Of a stretch of 64,000 nt of DNA, positions 50,728-58,517 are shown piece after piece (the first letter of the stretch is position 1; each line of letters begins with the position of its first letter). The position numbers and the translations under genes are program-made. The stretch is from the NCBI GenBank assembly GCA_002347685.1, contig DDWS01000066.1:245863-309862 (forward strand), read 5' to 3'. The notes under the pieces were generated by a model. It was not told the origin of the DNA and searched no databases. It saw only the letters and a list, made by a program, of their open reading frames with translations. Origin of the DNA: Syntrophaceae bacterium UBA2280 (lineage in GTDB: Bacteria; Desulfobacterota; Syntrophia; Syntrophales; Smithellaceae).

Positions 50728-50897
50728 GGTATCCGGCCTCCTTTCCTGATTTTACACGATCTGATTATTTCGACAATTTCCGTCATGCGATCAGGGGGTC
50801 ATGAGCTTGTCTATCCCCTCTCTTATGCTGACTGGATCGAGGCGCCGGAATTCCTTCACAACTCTTCGGCCGTCGCGCTTCAAACGCCTGCCATTAC

Positions 50898-51137
50898 TCA
50901 CTTCCGGTTGATCTCAATTTTATCTCTGTTGCCACCGCTGGAAACCGCGAGCATGATGCCGAGACCAAGCACAATCACGATGCCGATTATACTCCATGCC
51001 AGGCCGATACTGGCCAGAACACCCATTTTCCATAGCGCGGCGATAAGACCGCAACTCAGGATGACGTACCCGATCAGATAGAATCCAGTCCATTTCATCA
51101 TGACATCCTGTTTATCAAATGCCCCGTCTGCATGCAT
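50898..51137 (-). CDS. Two-helix small membrane protein, first gene of module C
   Basis: A 79 aa protein with two hydrophobic segments (WTGFYLIGYVILSCGLIAAL; IGLAWSIIGIVIVLGLGIML) and a basic C-terminus. The start is uncertain: AGGGG lies just before the first ATG, while AGGA precedes two Mets 12-13 codons downstream. No family recognised. It lies ~50 bp after the predicted sigma-54 start site. Confidence 0.65.
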   Translation of the reverse strand: MHADGAFDKQDVMMKWTGFYLIGYVILSCGLIAALWKMGVLASIGLAWSIIGIVIVLGLGIMLAVSSGGNRDKIEINRK

Positions 51138-51192
51138 TTCCCCTTTTTGAAAACGATCATTATCCCCGATGAATATTGTTTATGGCTATGTA

Positions 51193-51211
51193 ACAGCAAG
51201 TAACCTGCCAG
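51193..51211 (-). promoter_or_regulatory. Sigma-54 promoter, module C
   Basis: Minus strand CTGGCAGGTTACTTGCTGT. GG pairs with plus 51208-51209, GC with 51196-51197, with 10 bp between. It drives the run membrane protein-DUF3096-uspA-ytxH-PEP-CTERM-like. Confidence 0.85.
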
Positions 51212-51308
51212 GAGACGTGTCCGAATAAACAGGCTGATTAATCATTAATAAACAAGCTGTTAGATGGACTGATCTGAACAGCCTCGAAAGATCAAATCAT
51301 CGTTTTGG

Positions 51309-51342
51309 CCTCAACATGTGACGGACCCTCCATATGTTGAGG
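51309..51342 (-). promoter_or_regulatory. Enhancer-like double dyad, module C
   Basis: Minus-strand reading: CCTCAACATATGGAGG, GT, CCGTCACATGTTGAGG. Lies 100 bp upstream of the -24 GG, in the gap between the GGDEF-EAL gene and the small membrane protein. Confidence 0.85.
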
Positions 51343-51415
51343 ACCTGTAAAGAATGCACTGCAACACATTTTAAGAATCACCGGTCGGAATTTTCATCTG
51401 AGATTAAACGGATGG

Positions 51416-53158
51416 CTATTGCAGGCAGGCTTTATACAATTCGGCAAATGCATCAGCAGCCACAGGCCGGCAAAAGTAATAGCCCTGTCCCTCTGCGCAA
51501 TCCCGGGATTGCAGGAAGGCAAGCTGTTCTGGCGTTTCGATGCCTTCGGCCACGACCCGATGTTTCAGGCTTTTGCCTATTGCGATGACGGCGCTGACAA
51601 TGGCATCCCCGGGGCCGCCGTCTATGTCCTGCACGAACGACTGATCGATTTTAAGCTCGTCAATCGGGAAACTCCGCAAATAGCTCAGGCTGGAATAGCC
51701 GGTGCCAAAATCATCAATGGCAATCTGCGCGCCCATATCTTTGAGCTCATGCAGGGTCGACATGGTCTTTTGCGTGTCCTGCATCAGGCCGGTTTCGGTC
51801 AGCTCAAATGTCAGGTGGCGCGGGTCCATGTCCGTATCGGTGAGAATTTCATGGACACCGGCAAGAAAATCTTTTTCCTGGAATTCCATCGCGGAGACAT
51901 TGACCGCCATCTGATCAATCTCGAGGCCGTCTCGCAACCAGGCCTGCGTCTGCAAGCAGGCCTCGCGCAGCACCCACCGGCCGATCGGTACAATGAGGCC
52001 GCAGTCTTCAGCAATGCTTATGAACTGTGTCGGGTATGCGAGCCTTTTATTGGATCGCTGCCAGCGAACCAGCGCCTCGGCGCCGGTAATCGCCCCGGTC
52101 TCAAGATTCACCTTTGGCTGATAATGCAGCACAAACCTGTCAAGCTCGAGCGCTTTGTGCAAGGCCTGCCTGACGGACTGCCTTCTCACCGCGCGGACTT
52201 TCATTTCCGGCGTGAATACCTGGTATTTGTTGCGACCGCTTTTTTTGGCGTAATACATCGCTGTATCGGCATTTCTCACTACCGTTTCAATGTCCTTGCC
52301 GTCGTCGGGGTAAAGGCTGATGCCAATGCTCAAGGTGACGTGGAGCCGATGAATGCCGATGAGATGGGTCTGGCTCACGGCCTCCATCAATTTTTGAGCC
52401 GTGAGAACCGCGCCATCCGCATCCTCGACATCGGCCAGCATCACCACAAATTCATCGCCCCCCTGACGACTGACCGTATCCGAAAAGCGGACGCACGACA
52501 GCAGGCTCTTTGCGACGGACTGCAGGAGCTGGTCGCCGATAGAATGTCCGAGCGAATCATTGATGTGTTTGAAGTGGTCAAGGTCCAGATACATCAGAGC
52601 GACCTTCTTGTTCTGACGTTTAGCAAGCGCAATCGATCGCTCCAGACGGTCGGTCAAAAGCGCGCGGTTCGGCAGGCCTGTGAGAAAGTCGTGTTCGGCC
52701 ATATGGGCCATTTGCCGGGCAGACTGTTCTGCGATCTCAGCCATCGTCTGGGCGCGAACCGTCGCAATGACAAGCTGCTCGTTTGCTTCAAGCAACAGCT
52801 CATCGCTGTGCACATCAAGCGCAGTCGTGGCCTTTTCGATCTCACCGCCTACGTTGATCAGCTTATTGCGAAACTGGGCGGCTTGTTCGCGCAGGTCAGT
52901 TGCCTCCCGGCGCAGATTGGCGGCCTCCTGGCGCAAGTCGGCGGTCTGCTGGCGCAATTCGTTGACCCCCTGGAACCTGTCGGCATTTGCTTCGCGAATT
53001 CCAACGGTCTGCACATGCCCGGTGAGGGTATTGACGATTGCCGAAACCGGTTTGAGGGCGGTTTCATCAACCTCACGCGGTTTTTTGGCTTTTTTTTTCG
53101 GATGACAGGTCCCGTCATGGATACTCATCCCTTTTTGCCTCGATCGACCGGGTCTCAT
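51416..53158 (-). CDS. GGDEF-EAL cyclic-di-GMP protein with coiled coil
   Basis: A 580 aa protein, cytoplasmic by sequence (no membrane helix). Residues ~65-125 are a heptad coiled coil with repeated LRQQTADLRQEAANLR-type units. A GGDEF domain follows (RQGGDEFVVML: active-site GGDEF intact, with no RxxD inhibitory site seen at the usual place), then an EAL domain (TGAEALVRW, with DDFGTGYSSLSYL and the catalytic-loop Glu residues). It could make and degrade c-di-GMP, or one domain may be regulatory. ATGA overlap with the upstream KaiC-like gene links them. Confidence 0.93.
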   Translation of the reverse strand: MRPGRSRQKGMSIHDGTCHPKKKAKKPREVDETALKPVSAIVNTLTGHVQTVGIREANADRFQGVNELRQQTADLRQEAANLRREATDLREQAAQFRNKLINVGGEIEKATTALDVHSDELLLEANEQLVIATVRAQTMAEIAEQSARQMAHMAEHDFLTGLPNRALLTDRLERSIALAKRQNKKVALMYLDLDHFKHINDSLGHSIGDQLLQSVAKSLLSCVRFSDTVSRQGGDEFVVMLADVEDADGAVLTAQKLMEAVSQTHLIGIHRLHVTLSIGISLYPDDGKDIETVVRNADTAMYYAKKSGRNKYQVFTPEMKVRAVRRQSVRQALHKALELDRFVLHYQPKVNLETGAITGAEALVRWQRSNKRLAYPTQFISIAEDCGLIVPIGRWVLREACLQTQAWLRDGLEIDQMAVNVSAMEFQEKDFLAGVHEILTDTDMDPRHLTFELTETGLMQDTQKTMSTLHELKDMGAQIAIDDFGTGYSSLSYLRSFPIDELKIDQSFVQDIDGGPGDAIVSAVIAIGKSLKHRVVAEGIETPEQLAFLQSRDCAEGQGYYFCRPVAADAFAELYKACLQ

Positions 53159-54618
53159 TTTTTCGTCCGTATCGGCTGCCCGCCCAGAATCGCCTCATAG
53201 TCGAGCACCGGGTCACCGATAACAATACCATCGTCGGTGATTTCATAGCGTCTGATCTCGGTGCTGTGACTGCTGGCACGCACTTTGACGACCGACATCA
53301 CACGCTGCAAATTGCTCTGCACCTCGATGTAGCGCTGAACGATGATCGCATCGGTCAGAAATGCCGACCCGTAAGGACTGAAGCGCAAATCAACGTAGCG
53401 GTCTTCCAGCTCCGACGTCATCAGCACCGTCACGCCAAGACCGGACAGGACGGCGAACATGCGAAACAGCGACTCCCGAAAATCCTCGCGGAAGCTCGGC
53501 GCCACGGCCAGTTCGAATCCGGACAGCGAGTCGATCACCACCCGCGTGGCTTTCATCTCACGAATCATTTGTGTCAGACGGTGAACGATCTGGTCGATTG
53601 ACAAATCCAGCGAACGGGTATTGATCAAGCCGATTTTCCCCGCGCGAACCAGGTTGTCGATTGTACGGATCCAGGACTGACTGGGCGTTTGTTCAAACGC
53701 GACGATCACGCCCGGTTCACCCAGACGTACGCCTTCGGCCAGAAAGGCCGTGGCCAGAATGGTCTTGCCCGATCCGGACGGTCCTGCAACCAGAAGTGAA
53801 TAACCCGACGGCAGACCGCCACCGAGCATGTCATCGAGGCGCGGCACACCCATGGCCAACCGTGAATTGCTTCGCACAGGATTGGCGGCTTTCGTCGCGT
53901 TCCCTGTATCGTCGAGAACGAGTGCCACTGGAAAGACTTCAATTCCTTCAGCGCTGATGCTGAAGGTATGCATCCCCGGGCGGGTCGCCTGACCGCGCAT
54001 TTTCAGAATCTGAATCTTTCGCACCATCGAATTGCGGTAGACGTTTTGCTCCAGCGACAGCAGACCGTCGGCAATCGTGAAGACCGGATGGGGGTCGTTC
54101 TCCGACGAATATTCCCCGATCAGAAAAGTGGTGGCCTGCCAGCCACTCAGGAATATCCCAAGTCGCGAGATGAACTGCTGCGCAGTGATGTCGCCTGCCG
54201 GCCGTTTATGCATCTCAAACATGACCGAGCGGAAAGAATCGACAAAAACCAGGGCAGGAGTTGAAATCCTGATTTCCTGTGTGATACGCTCCAGAAGCCG
54301 GTCAAAACTGCCTGCTGCGATGTCGTCGCTCAAATCCACAAACCGGATCGAGTCATCGATTTTGTCGAAGTTGAAATATTCGAACTGCTGCTGATAACGC
54401 AGCATCTTCAACGGCGGCTCGCCAAACACGGTGAAAAACAGCGCCGGCTTTTCGCGCGTCGCCAGGCCAAACATGATCTGGTTCGCCAGTGTGGTCTTGC
54501 CTGAACCGGGAGACCCGACAATGATATTGAAGGAGAATTCCGGCAGGCCGCCGCCCAGGATGGCATCGAGTCCTGGCACACCGGTTACGAGTCGACGGAT
54601 GATTACTTTTTCACTCAT
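53155..54618 (-). CDS. KaiC-like double RecA-domain ATPase
   Basis: A 487 aa KaiC-family protein with two RecA/KaiC domains. P-loops are VGSPGSGKTT (residues 34-43) and AGPSGSGKTI (about 280), each preceded by GVPGLDAILGGGLP and GVPRLDDMLGGGLP. Where KaiC has a tandem Glu after each P-loop, this protein has FGEPP (CI) and FEQTP (CII), so one Glu is replaced in each. No KaiA/KaiB is nearby, so a circadian role is not implied. It is more likely a signalling ATPase coupled to c-di-GMP output. It overlaps the 145-aa gene by 4 nt. Confidence 0.88.
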   Translation of the reverse strand: MSEKVIIRRLVTGVPGLDAILGGGLPEFSFNIIVGSPGSGKTTLANQIMFGLATREKPALFFTVFGEPPLKMLRYQQQFEYFNFDKIDDSIRFVDLSDDIAAGSFDRLLERITQEIRISTPALVFVDSFRSVMFEMHKRPAGDITAQQFISRLGIFLSGWQATTFLIGEYSSENDPHPVFTIADGLLSLEQNVYRNSMVRKIQILKMRGQATRPGMHTFSISAEGIEVFPVALVLDDTGNATKAANPVRSNSRLAMGVPRLDDMLGGGLPSGYSLLVAGPSGSGKTILATAFLAEGVRLGEPGVIVAFEQTPSQSWIRTIDNLVRAGKIGLINTRSLDLSIDQIVHRLTQMIREMKATRVVIDSLSGFELAVAPSFREDFRESLFRMFAVLSGLGVTVLMTSELEDRYVDLRFSPYGSAFLTDAIIVQRYIEVQSNLQRVMSVVKVRASSHSTEIRRYEITDDGIVIGDPVLDYEAILGGQPIRTKK

Positions 54619-55052
54619 GCGACCCTCTCCTTTTGAGACGACGTTGGATAGGGCGCCCAGACCGGGTCCAGTAATCGCTCAGTCAGTGACTCTCCAATCA
54701 AGGTGGTTAACAGATCGATAAAGTTCGTAAGCAGAGCATAGCTTGCCGCCCGGGCGACATCCGGCGCATGATCCTCAAGACGCGTTTTAATGTCGGCTAA
54801 GAGGTCTTTACTATCGGCGTGATCCACGGCCATTGACAGCCACGGGTAGGCGGCACCCGTCAGATGCAGCGAGCGGGCGAAAAGGACGTTGGTACCCCGC
54901 GGGCCTATCAACGGTTTCAGCCGTGTGAACACCTGGTGCCATATGCTCAAGGTGGCCTTGGCTATGGCCTTCGCATCAGGGGAATCCCCGACACGATTCG
55001 CCAGCATTCTTCTCACCGTTTCGCGATACAGGCTACTGTTTGTTGTTGGCAT
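54615..55052 (-). CDS. Conserved helical protein upstream of KaiC-like gene
   Basis: A 145 aa all-helical soluble protein (TVRRMLANRVGD ... VFTRLKPLIGPRGTNVLFAR ... LLTTLIGESLTERLLDPVWA). No domain recognised. AGGAGACGTTTCC precedes the ATG. The ATGA overlap with the KaiC-like gene indicates a stable operon. It could be a KaiC partner or regulator, but this is only inferred from context. Confidence 0.7.
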   Translation of the reverse strand: MPTTNSSLYRETVRRMLANRVGDSPDAKAIAKATLSIWHQVFTRLKPLIGPRGTNVLFARSLHLTGAAYPWLSMAVDHADSKDLLADIKTRLEDHAPDVARAASYALLTNFIDLLTTLIGESLTERLLDPVWAPYPTSSQKERVA

Positions 55053-55152
55053 GGAAACGTCTCCTATAACGCGGCGCCGGCTATGAACCTCTGTGCACCA
55101 CTTCGCTCTTTCGGAATGATAGTTTTATACTAGCGGCGGCTCAACTGTGTGG

Positions 55153-55290
55153 TTAATTCTTGATGTCTTCTACCGTCTTATCGACTTTCTTGCCGGCGCG
55201 CTCCAACGGGCCTTCCTTACAGCCCGCAACCCCCGCAACAACAGCAAGGATGACAAGCAACGCGATAACGCATTTCAAATATTTCATCAT
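55153..55290 (-). CDS. Entericidin-like lipoprotein, 45 aa
   Basis: MMKYLKCVIALLVILAVVAG and then VAGCKEGPLERAGKKVDKT. The lipobox VAGC and an amphipathic C-terminal helix ending EDIKN are typical of entericidin-like small lipoproteins. AAAGGAGATCCAA precedes the ATG. It is the third gene of the module D run. Confidence 0.8.
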   Translation of the reverse strand: MMKYLKCVIALLVILAVVAGVAGCKEGPLERAGKKVDKTVEDIKN

Positions 55291-55339
55291 TTGGATCTCC
55301 TTTCGAGAACAGATGAATGTCCCTTAAACCCCTGATCAC

Positions 55340-55426
55340 TTAACGGCGTCTGGACCAATAGTATCCGCCGCCCCCGAAAAGCAGGAATAACACAACAACG
55401 ATAATGATGATTTCTAATGTACCCAT
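55340..55426 (-). CDS. DUF3309-like 28-aa membrane peptide, copy 2
   Basis: MGTLEIIIIVVVLFLLFGGG then GYYWSRRR. Nearly identical to copy 1 at 55540, 200 bp away. AAAGGGGAAATAATC precedes the ATG. A single hydrophobic helix with a GGGGYY and basic tail, similar to DUF3309. Confidence 0.8.
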   Translation of the reverse strand: MGTLEIIIIVVVLFLLFGGGGYYWSRRR

Positions 55427-55539
55427 GATTATTTCCCCTTTCTATTTTTTCATTAAAAAATCTGTAAACACGCCATGTGCGAATGAAGGAGCGGTCATCC
55501 GCTCAAAAACAGATCAATGTCCTTTAAACCCCTGACCAC

Positions 55540-55626
55540 TTAACGGCGCCTGGACCAATAGTAACCGCCGCCCCCGAACACCAGGAATAACACAACAACG
55601 ATAATGATGATTTCTGTTGTACCCAT
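55540..55626 (-). CDS. DUF3309-like 28-aa membrane peptide, copy 1
   Basis: MGTTEIIIIVVVLFLVFGGG then GYYWSRRR. First gene after the module D sigma-54 promoter (leader ~97 nt). The longer frame above it overlaps the leader and is not used. The function of DUF3309-type peptides is unknown; they recur among stress-induced membrane peptides. Confidence 0.8.
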   Translation of the reverse strand: MGTTEIIIIVVVLFLVFGGGGYYWSRRR

Positions 55627-55731
55627 GATTATTTCCCCTTTCTGTTTTGTCATAAAAAAATCTGTGAACACGCCATGTGCAAATGAAGGAATGGTCATCC
55701 GCCGCATAAACAGATGCACCCTGTTCATACA

Positions 55732-55750
55732 ATAGCAATTAGCCTGCCAT
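55732..55750 (-). promoter_or_regulatory. Sigma-54 promoter, module D
   Basis: Minus strand ATGGCAGGCTAATTGCTAT. GG pairs with plus 55747-55748, GC with 55735-55736, with 10 bp between. Start near 55723, driving DUF3309-like x2, entericidin-like, and probably the KaiC/c-di-GMP genes. Confidence 0.87.
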
Positions 55751-55849
55751 AAGCCCTGCCAAAATCAATGCATTGGTTATATGTTTGAATAACGTGCGGT
55801 TAGGTTGACCGGTGCGTGATGCCCCGAAAGTAGAAAGTGTTTGGACCGG

Positions 55850-55883
55850 CCTCAATATTTGGTGGAACCTCAATATATTGAGG
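55850..55883 (-). promoter_or_regulatory. Enhancer-like double dyad, module D (best copy)
   Basis: Minus-strand reading: CCTCAATATATTGAGG (perfect 16-bp palindrome), TT, CCACCAAATATTGAGG. Lies 102 bp upstream of the -24 GG, just past the stop of the phospholipase D gene. Confidence 0.9.
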
Positions 55884-55929
55884 AATATGCTCAAGCGGAT
55901 TCTTCATGCAAAAACTGCCTGTTTGCAGG

Positions 55930-57321
55930 TTACATCCAACGGGTAAATAAGCCGGCAGCCGCCTCCCTGAGTTTTTGCAGGAGGGGCCTTTTCTCCCATT
56001 TGTCGAGGTGAATCTGGTCGGATTGGGCAAGGTCATCGGCAAACATTCTCTCCATCTTCACCGCAAACTCACGGTTTAAAATCACCGCGTTAACCTCGTC
56101 ATTGCTCAGCATGCTCCAGTAGTCCAGGTTGGTGGAACCGACCGTTGACCAGACGCCGTCAATGACCGCGGTTTTCGCGTGCAGCAGGGCGTTGCGGCGT
56201 TCATATATTTTTACACCCGCCTTCAAAAGCCGGGAATAATTATTCCGCGTTGCGTGCAGGACCAGCGCAGAATCACTGATTGCGGGAAGAAGGATCTTTA
56301 CGTCCACACCCCGCCCGGCCGCGTCCGTAATGGCATCGAGTATTTGCTTGTCCGGGACGAAATAGGCATTCGTCAGGTAAATGGACTTCTCCGCATACGT
56401 GATGGCGGCCACATACACAATAAACGTAATCCGGTTGTCGGAGCCGGGCGTGCTGCCGACAACCCGCACCAGGGCATTCCCCGATTCTTTCAGATCAGGG
56501 AAATATTTTTTTCCTGACAGGACGGGCCCTTTCTGGCTGGACCAGGTTTCACAAAAGAGCTTTTGGAATTCGGCCACAGCAGGCCCCTCAACTAAAAGAT
56601 CTGTGTCACGCCAGGGCAGAGGGTCTCCTTCTACTTTTTTCCTTCCGGAAAGACGGCCTGAGTAGACATTGCTGATGTTGATGCCTCCGATAATGGCGAT
56701 TTTCCCGTCAGTGATTAAAATTTTGCGGTGATCCGGATGTGTCAAAAACAAGCGTCCGGGGGCTTTAATCGGGCTGACCGGATTGAATTCGACCACCTGA
56801 ATCCCTCCGTCCCGTAAACGCTGGAAAAAAGATTCCGGGGTATTGATGCTTCCCAGACTGTCGTAAATGAGATTGACCTGAACGCCCTGAGCCTGTTTTT
56901 TCAACAGCAGCCCGGTAAATTTCGCGCCAATAACATCATCTTCAATGATAAAGGTTTCGAGGTTGATATGGTCTTTGGCATTTTCTATGGCTTTAAACAT
57001 CGCGGCGTAGGTATCCGGCCCGTCAATCAGCAAAACGACTTTATTTCCTTTGGTCAAAGGGCTTTCGGTAACCGATTCCACCACGGTAATGTAACGTTCC
57101 AGAATATCCGTCGGATCGACTGATTTCTTCAGTCGATCCATGATGGCCTTGCTTTTTTGAGGGGACAACAGCCCCCTGGACGATTCTATGGAACGAGGTT
57201 CACGGCCAACCGCCGCCTCATCCATTTTTTCTGTGACATCCGGCAGGAACGCGCATCCCTGGCTGAAGTTCAGCATGGCCGCGCATAGAAAAAGCAAAAA
57301 TATAGTTCTACGGCATTCCAT
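55930..57321 (-). CDS. Phospholipase D / cardiolipin synthase-like lipoprotein
   Basis: A 463 aa PLD-superfamily protein with two HKD motifs: HPDHRKILITDGKIAIIGG (first) and LLHAKTAVIDGVWSTVGSTN (second), each H-x-K-x4-D. The N-terminus is a signal peptide with lipobox-like NFSQGC, so it is probably an outer-membrane or periplasmic lipoprotein. It is closest to the cardiolipin synthase (ClsB/ClsC-like) group; either phospholipid synthesis or degradation is possible. It is divergent from the EEP gene (27 bp to the first possible TTG), and the module D enhancer lies past its stop. Confidence 0.88.
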   Translation of the reverse strand: MECRRTIFLLFLCAAMLNFSQGCAFLPDVTEKMDEAAVGREPRSIESSRGLLSPQKSKAIMDRLKKSVDPTDILERYITVVESVTESPLTKGNKVVLLIDGPDTYAAMFKAIENAKDHINLETFIIEDDVIGAKFTGLLLKKQAQGVQVNLIYDSLGSINTPESFFQRLRDGGIQVVEFNPVSPIKAPGRLFLTHPDHRKILITDGKIAIIGGINISNVYSGRLSGRKKVEGDPLPWRDTDLLVEGPAVAEFQKLFCETWSSQKGPVLSGKKYFPDLKESGNALVRVVGSTPGSDNRITFIVYVAAITYAEKSIYLTNAYFVPDKQILDAITDAAGRGVDVKILLPAISDSALVLHATRNNYSRLLKAGVKIYERRNALLHAKTAVIDGVWSTVGSTNLDYWSMLSNDEVNAVILNREFAVKMERMFADDLAQSDQIHLDKWEKRPLLQKLREAAAGLFTRWM

Positions 57322-57417
57322 GATGCCATTGTATCATAATCTTTTTTATTGACCATCATTATTAAGGCCATTGCCTTTTTCGTTTTCATGCTTAAGCTAA
57401 TTCAAAATAGACAGTCA

Positions 57418-58449
57418 ATGAAACAAGATCCCCCGACAGATCAGTTAAGGAAACGGCCGGAAATGAAACAAATCAAATTCGTTAAAACATCCGTCCAGTC
57501 GGTTTTTCAAAAGGCAAAACGGCTTGCGGGGCTCCATCCGAAACGCGGACACTCCCTGCCACCGAGGAACTCACTTTCTAATCTACAGACTGATAATGGG
57601 CTGAACGTCAATATCATGAGTTTCAATATCCGGCGCGGAACCAGGCAGGACGGCAAAAATCACTGGATATTCCGGCGCGATCTGGTGAATGAGATACTGA
57701 GGCATTACTCCCCGGATGTTTTGGGCCTGCAGGAAGCTCTGGATTTCCAAATTTCCGAAATCCATGCCATGCTTCCCGGATATGAGATGATCAGGATTAT
57801 CAGCTCGGGCAACAACAAAGTATTACATAATGCCATTTTTTATGACGCGTCGCGTTTCGACGTTTCTGAAGAAGGTACCTTCTGGTATTCGGACACACCC
57901 GATCAGCCGGGATCGAAAGGATGGGGGAACATCATGCCGCGAAATTGCACCTGGACGCGGCTGATCGAAAAAGAATCCGGGAAGGCTTTCTATTTTTACA
58001 ATACCCATTTGAATCATCTTTCGCAGCGTTCACGGAAAAAAGGCGTTCTCTTATTAACCCGGCGGATTTCCGCGCGTTCTCATCCGGACGCTTTTGTCCT
58101 GACCGGTGATTTTAATTCCAGGGAAAAGAGTGTGGCTATTCAATATTTAAAAGGCAATGTTTTTTTGAATACCAAAGCGGAAGGGATGGTCCAGAATCCG
58201 GATCCTTTGATGGACACTTTCCGGGTAAGGTACCCGCTTCAGCGTAATGCGTCTACTTTTCATATGTATCGTCCATTTTTCTTCCGTTTCAAGCTCGATT
58301 ACATCTTTGTCCATTCTACCGTCCGCGTGCATGATGCGCAGATTATCACCCTGCGGCGAAAGCACTGCTACCCTTCTGACCATTTTCCGCTTTTTTCCCA
58401 TATTCATCTACCCGCGGGCATTGCCCCTTCATTCTTGCCGGGAGAATAA
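57418..58449 (+). CDS. Endonuclease/exonuclease/phosphatase (EEP) family protein
   Basis: A ~343 aa EEP-superfamily hydrolase. Signature blocks are VNIMSFNIRRG, VLGLQEAL (catalytic Glu), YFYNTHLNHLSQ, VLTGDFNSREKS, KLDYIFV and YPSDHFPLF (terminal Asp-His). It resembles sphingomyelinase/nocturnin-type or Mg-dependent phosphodiesterases rather than AP endonucleases. The start is uncertain: TTG 57349, ATG 57388, 57418 and 57463 are all in frame, none with a strong ribosome-binding site. It pairs divergently with the PLD gene, suggesting lipid or phosphoester turnover. Confidence 0.82.
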   Translation: MKQDPPTDQLRKRPEMKQIKFVKTSVQSVFQKAKRLAGLHPKRGHSLPPRNSLSNLQTDNGLNVNIMSFNIRRGTRQDGKNHWIFRRDLVNEILRHYSPDVLGLQEALDFQISEIHAMLPGYEMIRIISSGNNKVLHNAIFYDASRFDVSEEGTFWYSDTPDQPGSKGWGNIMPRNCTWTRLIEKESGKAFYFYNTHLNHLSQRSRKKGVLLLTRRISARSHPDAFVLTGDFNSREKSVAIQYLKGNVFLNTKAEGMVQNPDPLMDTFRVRYPLQRNASTFHMYRPFFFRFKLDYIFVHSTVRVHDAQIITLRRKHCYPSDHFPLFSHIHLPAGIAPSFLPGE

Positions 58450-58517
58450 CCATACCCCAAATTTGTCATAGAACGGCAACCCTGCCGGCTATGAAACTTT
58501 TCAGGAGACATTTTGAG

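Larger units (their letters stand above)
55305..55704. repeat. ~200-bp tandem duplication
   Basis: Bases ~55305-55504 and ~55505-55704 are nearly the same, with an offset of exactly 200 bp. Each unit contains one 28-codon gene, its ribosome-binding site, an upstream stretch (AAATCTGTGAACACGCCATG-like) and a downstream GATCACT/GACCACT end. The copies differ by scattered substitutions, so the duplication is not brand-new. Confidence 0.85.

Noticed and set aside
51419..53200. A 593-codon open frame on the plus strand
   Set aside because: It is the exact antisense of the GGDEF-EAL gene and its KaiC junction, has no domain, and has no ribosome-binding site; the opposite strand carries clear GGDEF and EAL motifs.
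58470..58500. Sigma-54-like GGCAACCCTGCCGGC before the 399-aa gene
   Set aside because: GG-to-GC spacing is 11 and there is no double dyad upstream.
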